From Fratercula arctica (taxonomy: Eukaryota > Chordata > Aves > Charadriiformes > Alcidae): 64,000 nt of DNA. How positions within the stretch are numbered: position 1 is the first letter of the stretch; every line of letters begins with the position of its first letter. The stretch is from contig CANTUZ010000001.1 in NCBI GenBank assembly GCA_947846985.1, positions 111,989,757 to 112,053,756 on the forward strand. Direction: 5' to 3'. The notes below the pieces were generated by a model. That model searched no databases. It had not been told where the DNA came from and worked only from the letters and a program-made list of their open reading frames with translations. Shown here one piece after another: positions 1 through 11,879 of the stretch. The position numbers and the translations under genes were made by a program.

Positions 1-3000
1 ACAAAACCACAAAAATTTGAGACTAATTTGGTTTCTTAAAGTTGAAAGAGCCTCTCAGCTGAGAAAGGACCTCTATACCTGGCAGAATTTTTCATAAGCA
101 AAAAACAGGTGCTGGAGCCATTTCTAATTGTCATGTTCCACAGTTTCAAGCAAACTAATTAAAAAAAAAACCAAAAACACTCAAAAAATAAAATTGAAAA
201 AGAAAACAATCAAAAAAGCAGAAAATAAAACAATAAACATTGTAATTATGCTCAGTCAGAAATTCTTATCTTAAAAATTTAGAGAGTGTTCCATTATTCC
301 AAAATGGCAATTGTTGTGAAAGAGTGTCTAGAGAGAAATTTTATGATTATCTGTTGAAATTAAGAAGTTGAAATTATTGAAAGAACTAGATTGATTTTTT
401 CTTTTTCCCTGAAAAATGCTGGGATGGGTGTTTTTTATTTTCTGGTTTGGGTTTGTTGTTTTTAAAGCTTTTTATTCTTTTTTTCTTATTATTATTCATT
501 AGGTCAGAATTGAGCCATTTGAAGGTTTGACTTTTTTGGTTTTAACAGGAGAGCATTCACAAAACAAAAAGTAACCACTAACCTTATGGTTATGAGAACT
601 TCATGCGATACTCAGGTTGAAGTCCCTGCTGTGAGTCACACCAACCACTAAGAATGTGGCTCTCGCACTGCTGCGACAGACAGACTCAGCTGCTGGGTGT
701 ACTCTTATGCAATCCCTCCGTATATGATTAGGACAGGGGTTTTTGACATAGAAATAATCAAATATTTCTCAAAACAACACCATTAATCTAGAGCCTGATA
801 GATCATAGATAAGTGCCTCAACCTGTAGTCAAATTGATTCTGGATCTGAGAAGTAATCTGAAAATATTTTTCACAAGAGTTTTCTCCACCAAATTTTCAT
901 TTACTGTAAAATAAATCTCTTCAAAATGAAAAAAAGAAAATTCTCATGTCAGTCCTTAACATTACTGAATAAGAGGAAAGAGGTATATGTAAATCAGTCA
1001 TTAGAATAATCCTATCATTGAAAATATACTAAAGAAGCATATAGTTTCCTTTATGATAGTTTGATGGTTACTTACTACTTTTTATACAGTGCTAAAGGCA
1101 ACGTCCTCCAATTTAATTATTTACAAATGTCTACAAAGGTAATTGGTTTTTGATCATTAACCTGGCTTCTCTGCATGCTTATTCATTTTCAGAGACAGTT
1201 ATCCACACTAGAACAGTCAAATACCTGTGAATGGTATGGCATAATGTTTTTCAGATTTTTCCAGAGATATGGCTATTTCCTGCTGACGTATACAACGTAT
1301 CTGTAGCACTTTATGCTACGATACACTAAGACTATCTAGCTAGAAGCTTTGCATACAATGCTGATTTTGAAGTCGAAGAAGTCATAAAGATGGTCACGAT
1401 TATATCAAGGCCTAATACTATTTTGATTGCTCTTTAGCTTTAACTTCAGTGTTTAAATTTAAACTTATTTAGCATTTGTATTTTTTAAGAACTTCACTGA
1501 ACTGGAACACATTCAAGGTCTTTGTTTGTGGGTGTGAGAGGGAGTGAGAGAATGGAGGCAAGATCATTCTTACGATTTGTAGGATTTAACATTACTTTCC
1601 TCCTTAACATCCTTAAAGCCTCCTACTTAGAAAATAAGAAAACATTATGAAAACAGGAAAAGCAGCTTCATTGAGTTCTACAATGTAGAATATATTTTAG
1701 AGTCAGGTTGTCGTTGGACAGATGAGACAATATATCTTCAACTGAGTAGTGAGCCCTGAGTAGGTACTACAGAAACTTTTTTCATATCTAATAGGTAAGA
1801 AATTAAAGGATATTTTTTCCTGTGGGATTTCTGATACAAATATGAACCAGCATTTGAACTCAGCATTTTGTTTGCAATCTTGATGAATTATTTGACTGTA
1901 TGCAACTGAATAAAACAAAGTATTGTATTGTGTATTCATTTAAAATGACTATTCAAAAATGTCCCCTTTAGCTTAGGCTATTACAGATGTTGCATCTGAA
2001 ATGACTCTTTGAAAACAAACAAAATAATGAATAATTTTAATAACCAGAGCATGGAAGAACTCTAGTGGAATGCTCTTTAGCAAAAAGAGCGGCTGATAAC
2101 TACCACCTACAGCTAAAAAGCTTTGATTTCCACCCTTTCTGGAAAAACATTGTAGGAATCTTAAGTAACTCTCCACCTGACCGGTGACCAGTGAATAAGA
2201 AGCCAGGCGAAACAAACTGCATAGCAAAAGATCCCTCACAGATAATCTCCTGCCACATCTTTTCATACACCACTGATATTTACCTTGGCTATACAGCCTA
2301 TGTGAAATATGTCAAATTCAGATCTACTTGACTCAAAATTAAAGGGTGGTACATAACGCTAAACGGTGACATAACAGACACAACTCATAAAATCCCATCA
2401 TGTATGAGTGGGATACCACTTTTCACATCCTTAATTTATATGATGATGACTAGGGTGTGTGGGCCATAAGCAAAATAAAAGGTCAGTGCTATCTCTATTT
2501 ATACAGTCTTCTTTGTGCACAAACAATTTTACGGATGGAGGATTTTTTTGAGCGCACCTACAGTATGTTCTCCAAGCTACAAAAGGAGCACTTATCAAAA
2601 CAAGTCTTTTTAAATAGCACAAATATCTCACACTAGCTGTGGCATTTTTCAGAGGAGTTTCTTAAAGCATGCTGTGAATTTTGTATTAAACTGTTCCATG
2701 TGTTCACCTCCCATGTGCGGCTAATTTTAAACCTCTAGTTTTCTTTGTACCTTCTCCTCTGTTATGATCCTCTTAGAAAAAGAGTGAAGGAAAAAATCAT
2801 GGAGTTCAAGAGTCCACACTTGCTAAAGGTCTCGATTTTATGAACTGGAAGACAGTCTCATGGAGAGATTCAGCATCTCTTTCTCTTTTGTCCTCACTAG
2901 CAGCAATGGCAATATGAGATCATCAGGTCCAACAGGATAATTCCATCACCACCTTACAGCCTTCTGCATGTATCTAATTAAACAGACTCTTCTGAAACAG

Positions 3001-3189
3001 CACTTAACTTGGAAATACTGTTTTTAATAAAGTATATTTTCAAAAAGCTTTATTGAACATAACTCTTAATTTTAGTAGTAAGTTCTTTGCATTTCTGTCT
3101 TTTCAATGGATTTCATAAATATTTTGTATTAATCCCAGCTAAACTTCTAGGTTTTTAGTCATATTGTCTCTAGCATGTTTGCATAAATT
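1..3189. other. unassigned AT-rich DNA
   Basis: Nothing recognisable was found on either strand. The stretch is AT-rich with A-runs near 160-240 and a GC-richer patch near 600-720. A good minus-strand donor-like site at 1,069 has no open frame behind it. Confidence 0.5.
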
Positions 3190-3658
3190 CATGAGTAGAG
3201 CTACCAAGGTGGTGAGGGGTCTGGAGACCAAGTCACATGAGGAGAGGCTGAGGGAGCTGGGCATGTTTAGTTTGGAGAAGAGGAGGCTGAGGGGAGACCT
3301 CATTGCCCTCTACAACTACCTGAAAGGAGGTTGTAGAGAGGTGGGTGTTGGCCTCTTCTCCCAGGTGAACAATGACAGGACCAGAGGAAATGGTCTGAAG
3401 TTGCGGCAGGGGAGGTTTGGATTAGATATTAGGAAGAATTACTTTACTGAAAGAGTGGTCAGGCACTGGAACAGCCTGCCCAGGGAGGTGGTTGAGTCAC
3501 CATCCCTAGAGGTATTTAAGAAATGTCTAGATTTGGCACTTCAGGGCATGATCTAGTGACAGAGGTTCTGGGGTTTTTTTTGTGTGTGTATGGTTCGACT
3601 CGATGATCTCAAAGGTCCTTTCCAACCATGAAGATTCTATGATTCTATGACTCTATGA
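3190..3658 (+). mobile_element. CR1 LINE 3' fragment with open ORF2 tail
   Basis: This is a 5'-truncated CR1 copy. It starts in the last part of ORF2 and ends in the repeats gattctatgattctatg and ctctatg near 3,634-3,658. The ORF2 tail is open from the truncation to a TAG at 3,554-3,556 and carries the hallmark stretches [29 protein letters not shown] and [17 protein letters not shown]. The family encodes an endonuclease/reverse transcriptase; only the C-terminal end after the polymerase domain survives, so the copy cannot move by itself. The 3' region is of the type shared with the copies at 4.9, 42.4 and 60.7 kb. Confidence 0.95.
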
Positions 3659-4899
3659 GTATACTGATAATATTAGCATTTAAGAATGCCCTGTATTAAA
3701 CCATCATTAAAGGCAAATAATTATCCATTTCTACTGACGTATCACAAGAACTGATAAAGTCAATTAATGATTGCACTTTATTTTTAGAAATCTTTAGGAA
3801 TGGAATTTCCTTCAACTGACAGATTGGCTTTAGTTCAAAACATCTTTTTTGGTGGTGTTAAAAGTTTGACATTCTGATGGTTTGAATAAAAAATAAGCAG
3901 AAATGATAAACAGTTCCAACTCTGTTCCTACTCCAATTTCTCCAAAAAGATATTTTTTAAATAATTCTAGGTTTTTGAAACCATAATACAACACATTTTG
4001 GAGAATGCTACTTTACAATTCAGAACAAAGTAAAATGGTGAAATCCTCCTGCAACATAGGAATTGCATGTTTCAGCAGGATCCCTGACTTCCCTGGTGGA
4101 ATTACCGAGCACACAGCGGGAGCTAAATACAGCATTAGCTGTGATCAGTGTAATGGGAAGTGCTGATAGGAATTTGCAATCATTCATTCTACTCCATCCC
4201 TCTCCTACCCTTGTAAAAAAGTGTGACAAATGAGAAGCGCAGACTTTACACTGAAGAGGTAATGATGGCTACATGCAGATGAAAATTTATTATCCTTTGC
4301 TCAGATTTCCCTTAAAAAGACATCTTTAATGGATTTTTCTTCCTGGGCATCCCACTGTCACATAATCTGTAGTTTCAACAGCCTAAATAAGCAACTACTT
4401 TATTAATAGTAACAAGACATTTCAATATTTGTAATACATAGCAAGATGACTAAGGTAAGTGAAATGATGAGTAGCTCAGCATCCAGATGCTAAATCTAAG
4501 TAACTTTGAAAATACATTATAAATGAGTACAGAGAGGTGTTAAAGCCCAAGAAATCCAGAAGCCAGAGGTAGACTGAATATCTTTTGGCTATGCTACAGA
4601 GTATCCTGCTTTCTGAACATGCTCAGGGCTACCCTAGCATTCAGTGTATTTCAATTGTACTTTTACCATACATACTCACATCATTTGAATTTGATATTAA
4701 TACCTTGGCATGCAGGAATTCGTAACATTTTACAGCTATTATATCAATAAATGTCACTAATCTGGAACGACACTTTCCCATTCAGGTATGCTTATGTTTA
4801 ATCAAGATCTGAGAGTCAAAGTAAATAAAAACCCAATGCTAACTTTCTTTACATAAACACAAATAGCAATCAACTGCATTGCCACCTAATCACCATGAA

Positions 4900-5337
4900 A
4901 AAGACATTGAGGTGCTGGAGCAGGTCCAGAGAAGGGCAACGAAGCTGGTGAGGGGTCTGGAGAACAAGTCTTATGAGGAGCGGCTGAGGGAGCTGGGGCT
5001 GTTTAGCCTGGAGAAAAGGAGGCCAAGGGGAGACCTTATGGCTCTCTACAACTACCTGAAAGGAGGATAGGACAAGAAGAAACGGCCTCAAGTTGCACCA
5101 GGGGAGGTTTAGACTGGATATTAGGAAAAAATTTTACACTGAAAGGGTTATTAAGCATTGGAACGGGCTGCCCAGGGAAGTGGTTGAGTCACCATCCTGG
5201 GAGGTATTTAAAAGACAGGTAGACGTAGTGCTTACAGATATGGTTTAGTGATGTTTTTTGACAGCGTTAGGTTGATAGTTGGACTAGATAATCTGAAAAG
5301 TCCCTTCCCACCTAGACAACTCTATGATTCTATGATT
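4900..5337 (+). mobile_element. CR1 LINE 3' fragment with internal deletion
   Basis: Second CR1 copy in the same orientation and of the same 3' type as the copy at 3.2 kb, ending in tctatgattctatgatt. ORF2 tail motifs [20 protein letters not shown] and [20 protein letters not shown] are visible. Right after the codons for LKGG about 44 bases present in the 3.2 kb copy are missing (near 5,067). This breaks the frame, so ORF2 stops at once and its last part is read in another frame. Confidence 0.95.
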
Positions 5338-6205
5338 AAGTAAAGAAACTGATTTTTCAAGTTTCATCAGAAAAGTCCAGCTTTCCACACTCACTCCAAC
5401 AGCACTGAACAAGTCTCACAGAACATGAGAAGTATTTTCACTTGAAAGTAGATGGCTAAAGATAAATTATGTATTTTTATTTTTCATGTTGAATTTATAC
5501 TCATTCATATTTTTACCAATTTCATATTTCAGTAAATCACTAAAATATGCAAAATTTCACATCTATGTCCAAATATAATGTCATAGAGACCCTCATTAAG
5601 TATGATAAACAAAACATATGATAACTTACACATTAAAATTACATTTAGAAAAACTGAAAGTATTTTAATGTAACTAAGTAATCATTTAGAGAGCTGTATA
5701 GTTAACACTTTTGTTCAAAACTATAAAATATAAAAATACAATTCCTGTTACAGATAAATGCACATTGCCGTGTTTAAACCTTAAAAGAATGTACTAAGGC
5801 AGTTAAATATTTGAAACAAATTTAATTGCCTTTAACTTCGCTAACTGGTATGAAATGGTCAGTAATTATTTTTTTTTTTTGTAATTTTTCTGCAATGTTT
5901 AAATCAAAGCAGAGCACATTCAACTGCCTCACAGGTGTTTAAGACAGCCAAATTTGTGTTCTGTCTTGAGTGGACTGAAATACACAAACAGTCATCATTC
6001 ACAGATGTTATAGGTGTGGATAGGTGGAAGTGAAGAATGAACATTTCTTGAACTCAAGGCCTGGAGCTCATGGAATAAATGTTGTTCCGTTTTAAGGTCT
6101 CATAGTGACACTGCCATTTCATTTCTCTAAACACCATTTGCCATATAGACACTAAATTTTCTTTCCATTTTCCAGTAACTGCATTAAATACAAACAACTA
6201 CATCA
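5338..6205. other. unassigned AT-rich DNA
   Basis: Low-complexity AT-rich sequence with a T-run near 5,869-5,880. No repeat family or exon was recognised. Confidence 0.5.
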
Positions 6206-6490
6206 TCACTTTGTCACCCTCCCCTCCCCTCCCCTCCCCTTCCCTCCCCTTCCCTCCCCTCCCCTTCCCTCCCTTCCCTTCCCTTCCCTTCCCTTCCCTT
6301 CCCTTCCCTTCCCTTCCCTTCCCTTCCCTTCCCTTCCCTTCCCTTCCCTTCCCTTCCCTTCCCTTCCCTTCCCTTCCCTTCCCTTTCCCTTCCCTTCCCT
6401 CCCCTCCCCTCCATTTCCCTTTCCCTTTCCCTTTCCCTTTCCCTTTCCCTTTCCCTTTCCCTTTCCATTTTTCCCCTCTCCCCCTCTTCC
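6206..6490. repeat. long pyrimidine microsatellite, CCCCT / CCCTT / CCCTTT
   Basis: About 285 bases are almost purely C and T on the plus strand. The tract opens with CCCCT-type units, continues as a long CCCTT array from about 6,266 to 6,400, and after a short interruption ends as a CCCTTT array at about 6,414-6,465. The minus strand is therefore (AAGGG)n and (AAAGGG)n. The open frames across it (proline/phenylalanine-rich on plus, glycine/lysine/glutamate-rich on minus) come from the repeat and are not genes. Confidence 0.97.
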
Positions 6491-8760
6491 CCTCTTCCTT
6501 CTCAAAGAAGATGCAGAGTTCATCTCAAATAAATGAGCAATAATAGCATGGAGTCATGGCAGGGGCATTTAGTTTACCAGGCATATGATGAAAATCATTC
6601 ATAACCATAACAAGCACCAAATAGGATTCTTATGTTCCACAGTGAAAACACTCATGCTCCTTTACTTGCCATGTATGTGAAGTTCAGTCTCTTCCATCCA
6701 GAAGGCTCTGCTCTTTCTGACCACAGCCCAAAGTCCACGTGTTGCATCCTGTGAGCCAGTCACTGGGATATGCCTTAAAGACCAGGAGCCTGGCACCAGC
6801 TCTCCTACCTCCAAAGACTGGCCTTCAGCTGCCCAAACCCACAGTGTCTCCTCCTTTCACCTTCCCAGAGGACATGGCAGCCTCCCATTTGAGGAGTTAT
6901 GACAAATGAATCGGCTGTTCTTAGCGCTGTGTACTCCCCCTTTTACACTCTGAAGGTGGTGAACTGGATGTAGCATAAGCCTTCCCAACTGCTTGAAAAT
7001 AAATTCCTTGGGATATATATTCACTGGTTATGTTAAACCTTGTTCTTAAACTTGCAAAGAAAGTGTTTGTTTCTTAACATTCTACATTGCTTTGAAGACC
7101 TTGTCTTTGAGTTGGACACGCCACCAGGGAAAACACTGTTTCCATCTCTTTATTTCATCTGTAGTAATGTTACCTCTCTAATGCGTGAAGAAAGTTGCTG
7201 CCCTGATTTTTTTTTTTTTTTTTCGCAAGCCATAGGCACTTTCTCAATAAAGGAAAATATAAAGCAAAGCTTTTCATAGCTTCTTGTTTGTTTTTTCTTA
7301 TCTTTGAGGAGGATGTAAACATATTCCTTTTTCAGACAAATCAATTGATTCTTCTGCTATAAAGAAATGGATAGCATTCTCTCAGGTTCTGCGTATGCAG
7401 TTCCTTTGTTCAACACCCAGCACAACACTGGAACTGAGTCTTTTTCTATTTTGCAAAAGATTTTAATACTGCTGAAAAAGGAAAATAATTGTGTTCAGTT
7501 TAGCATGATTTGCACTCTTTAGCACAAAATCAATCATTACATGAACAAAATGAGAAATACACTGAATGTGCAACAAATGAAAATTGGATTACATCTTCAG
7601 GGAGCACCTGCAGGTACACAGCCAAATCACTGTGCCTAAGCCCAGTATTTTACTTGGACAACTTTTATTCATTTAAGTTTATTATTTTACAGTTTAGCAA
7701 AATGCTCCAAGCTGACACATTCGTATACAATCTAAGCAACTCTAATTGTAGCATGTTTCTGAACCCCTTGCTTTTAGACAGATCAGGGAGGACAAGTGGA
7801 TACTGACAAAAGCTTCTCTGCTCAAACCTGTTCTGCTTCAGGGGTACCTAGCCATATTAGGGTTATACCGAACTTGAGCTCATCAGCATGTCAGTCAGTA
7901 TGACCTGGGCCGACAGAGGTGCTGAACCAAAGCTTCCTCACATCCTTGCAGTCAGACACTAGGTAAAAGAGCTGACTCTGCTGTGCCAGCACGCCTCGTC
8001 TCACTGATTTTTTTTTCTTTTTTTTTTGTCCTTCATCTGTTTTTTTCCCAAGACATTCATCACCAAACCCACTTGTACATTTCTACTTCTTACTATCATT
8101 TCCTTCCTTGCTACTGTGTTACACAAAGGGCTAATTATGTACCAATTTCTGCTATTGTAATGTAGGAAATACAGCCACTTGCAATATCTTGATGACTGTA
8201 CTAAGCTAATTTTGGAGATGCATCCAGTAATTATTATCACACAATGATGTCAACTGTATAAAAAAATGAACCTGAAGAGAAACTGGATAGCTCAGAAATG
8301 TCAATGGGCTACAGAACTATGCATACCTAATTAACTGGTTTAAATCTAGTGACACATAGTACCGATTGAAGCTAACAACCATGTGAAGACTATTATAATA
8401 GCCTCCAGGAGAAGTTAGTTGTCCCAACTTGATTTCTAGTGGACATAGGTATAAACCATAGAAATGATAATCAGTGTTACTATTTTGCAGATTTCTTCCA
8501 TAATACAATGGGCCAGGGATATTCTGTGGTCCTCAGAGCAAGCAAGGCATAAAGGCCCCGCTTCTTGCATTCACACATTCAGCAGCCTTCCTCCCCAAAA
8601 TGGCCTGTCTCATCTCAGCAGTGGTTGGCAGCTGTCACCGCAACGTGCTGGGTGCTGGCACTGGCCACAGCAGTGCTTGGGGCTCTGCCAACAGCTGACC
8701 CATGTAAGCAGTCATGTAGTGGTGCACAGTCCCACACCCTCTTTAGCTGGCTCTCCCGAA
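6491..8760. other. unassigned DNA with two T-runs
   Basis: A GC-richer stretch at about 6,650-6,900 and another at 8,540-8,750 did not match any family I know. T-runs sit at about 7,207-7,223 and 8,009-8,030. No exon could be supported. Confidence 0.45.
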
Positions 8761-9118
8761 CATAGAACCATAGAATGGTTCGGGCTGGAAGGGACCTTGA
8801 AGATCATCTAGTTCCAACCCCCCTGCCATGGGCAGGGACACCTCCCACTAGACCAGGCTGCTCAAAGCCCCATCCAGCCTGGCCTTGAACACTGCCAGGG
8901 ATGGGGCATCCACAGGCTCCCTGGGCAACCTGTTCCAGTGCATCACCACCCTCACAGTAAAGAATTTCTTCCTAATATCCAATCTAAATCGACCGTCCTT
9001 CAGTTTGAAACCGTTACCCCTTGTCGTACCATTACACTCACTGATAAAGAGTCCTCCCCATCCTTCCTGTAAGCCCCCTTTAGGTACTGGAAGGCTGCTA
9101 TAAGGTCTCCCCATCTTC
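8761..9118 (-). mobile_element. CR1 LINE 3' fragment
   Basis: Minus-strand CR1. Its 3' end is at the low coordinate, where the terminal repeats appear as catagaaccatagaatgg. The ORF2 tail is open in minus orientation from about 9,129 to 8,848 with [20 protein letters not shown] and [20 protein letters not shown]. The 3' part, with the gccatgggcagggacacctc motif, is the type shared with the copies at 21.2 and 32.9 kb. The 5' end is truncated near 9,118. Confidence 0.95.
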
Positions 9119-11879
9119 ATGGAGGTCAACGATGGAAGAGGTTTTGGGACACCTTGTGCAGCTAGTGGGAGTGATCACTCAATAAAACTTCTTCCCTCTA
9201 CTCATAGCTGTCTACACACATCCAACTACTTCTCTTCATCATACTTGTCCTATGTACACATATTCGTGACCAGCTTCCATCCTGCACTAGTTATTGCAGT
9301 GCGTTGTGGGCAGTGGATAGGTCATCTTTCAAAAGGCTGAAAGAGACTTCTTTGTCAGACTGCTGGAGAAGATTGCTGTTTTCTGCTTGCCCTACAACAA
9401 CTTAGAGGGTGTTAGCAGGAGGTGGGAGAGTATATGCACAATGCCCAGTGTGGAAGGTGTTTCGACAGATAACAATAGTTTAGCATTTTTCAGTTCAAGG
9501 CTCACAGGAAACCTACTGCCCCAGAGTAACCCCATATTAAAATGTCAGACTTGACCTGACAAGAAGAGCAGGTTGCCCACAATAAATTAGTAAGTACTGA
9601 TGCCAGTTGGGGCAGTAATGACTGAGAAACATTGCCACAGCAGGGCAACACACTGGACTAAGGTTAAAGTAAAATATCCTGTAACAATCCATAAGTCCCT
9701 TTTCCTGGTAGTAAAAACACAAATGACCAAAATTTGCCTCTAGAGCTACAGTTTCTAAACAAGGGAAAAAATTATCAATCTTTGCTAGAGATTAAAATAA
9801 TAAAGCAACAAGCAATTGTCAGTTGCAGTGCTGGATAATTCCTTGATGAATTATGCTAATAAAAGAATCTATCATTTACCTCTTGTTTTCTTTTATTGCT
9901 CATTCACAGAATGGATTTGAGCAGTACTGGTATGATGAAGCACAAATTTTTGCACTACAGCTATCTTTATTGTAGTTGTATCATAAACAGAGGTCTTCAG
10001 TTTTCAAAACTATCATTTCAGCTTCTTTCGCAAGCAGCAGATCAAATAGAATTGCTTTTAACAATTGCTTATTTGTAATGCAAAATGAGGCATTTATTAC
10101 TTCCAGTAAACTAAACTGAATAAGCCATTCTGCAACATCTTCTATAACACATTTATTTTTTAAAAAGAGAGGGATATTCAAATCTCATTTTAGAAAACCC
10201 AGCCATGTACTGTAAACCTAAACTTGTTAAAGGAAAAAGTTGAAGGTCAGCTCTTGGTAATTGTTTAGGGAAAGATTAGTGTCATGTTAAAAAGCCTGGT
10301 TTGCTGTTTTCCTGCAAATGCTGATTGCAGCTCCAGGCATCATTTTGAATGAACTCTCTTGTCTTTGGCACAGAAGATAATTATCTCAGACCCACCCAAA
10401 GAACTGAGCTTGAGCCAGCAGGGACAGCTGAGCTAAAAATGAAACAAATGCCATGTTGAAACTGAAGTCATTGTACTATGTCTCCAGTAAGATCTTATTG
10501 AGTTTTCTACCATATTAAAATGTTATAGAGGATGTCGTGTGCCAATGACCTACAAGCAGTGTGTGAGAAGGGTAATACTAGACACTATTAGCCAGTTAAC
10601 AGTACAAACAAGACTTTTACAGAAGTCTCATTCAAAGAGGCCAAATTCAATGTACTACGTATACCTGTAACCAAAATCCTCCATGCCTACAGAACTTGTC
10701 ATGCCTACAGATTATCTACATAATGGTCAAGAAAAAAAAAGTCAATTCCAGTAAAAATACAATAATAAACAAAAATAACAAACAGCTCATAAGTAACTGC
10801 ATCACTACATAACTTGTTTCTTGGGGAAAACTTTGTCCTAGACTGGTGCACTGTAGTTTTAGATCCGAGTGTGTGCAGAAAATGGAGAAAACCAGTATGT
10901 CAAGCTCTAATGACTGCTTAGACACATCCCATTTTTAAAAGAAGTGATGTTTTGGGAATTTTGTGTTTTAGCTAACTCATTATCAAGATAACAACCTTTA
11001 TTAAGGAATCATTTAAAATGGAATCATTGTGAAGTTTAATTTAGAAACTCATCCGAAGTCAAGCCTGAGCTTGAAAACTAGATTCACACATCCAACACTT
11101 AGCATTTGCAGAGATAACCTCATTTCTTTTCCAATAAAATTATTTATTTGTATGCAAGGAGTCTCTTCAAATTTCAAACAAAGTATTAAACCCACTAACC
11201 AACATGTCCTCAAAATCTATCTGTTAGACAGTCAACTGTAGACAACCGCCATATGCTTATGTCACCCAAATTCAAAGAGAGTCTGTAATCTCCCAACACA
11301 CTGAAGATACTGGAAGATAAGCACATCTTTTCCATTGAGCTGGGCCTGTCAATTCCTCAGGTCTGTGTTTCCTAGAAGACAACACTGAATTTAAAGTATA
11401 CTGCTGTCCAGTCAGCATGGGGAAAGTGAATGTCAAATATTTAGGAAGGTCATTTGACATGCCCAGGGAAGTTGCAAGAGCAGTAACTGCCGTAGATATG
11501 GAAGACCAGCTGCACTTTGGATTCGGCAAATATCACATTAGAACATAAGATCAGGTTCAAATTTTTAGCCATGTTAAATGACTGGTTTATAGAGGCCCTG
11601 GTCAGGAAATAAAAGAAGAAACTTCTAACCAGGTCCTGGCTAGTAGCAAGGTGTGGCTCACAGATTATGGTTAAAGAGCTGCTCTGCATAAAAGTAAATC
11701 AAGCAGAGAAAAAGGTGCCTAGATTGGACAACCATACAGGAAAAAACAGCTTCACAAAGTACTGTTTTGTACTACAAATTATGAAATGAAGAATTACAAA
11801 GAATAAGGAAGATGTTAAGAATTGTGAAGGACAGTCAAAAGAGTCAATTCTTGCAGTAGGCTCAAAACTATTTAAAACC
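9119..11879. other. unassigned AT-rich DNA
   Basis: No exon or repeat was recognised with confidence. The last 300-400 bases could be further decayed 5' sequence of the ancient CR1 that follows; its left edge is not resolved. Confidence 0.4.

Noticed and set aside
3164..3556. Plus-strand 130-codon frame as a host gene
   Set aside because: It is the C-terminal end of CR1 ORF2, as are the tails at 8.8, 28.3, 42.7 and 60.8 kb.
6206..6543. Long open frames (about 110, 105 and 84 codons) over the CCCTT array
   Set aside because: They are periodic products of the microsatellite on both strands and have no independent coding evidence.
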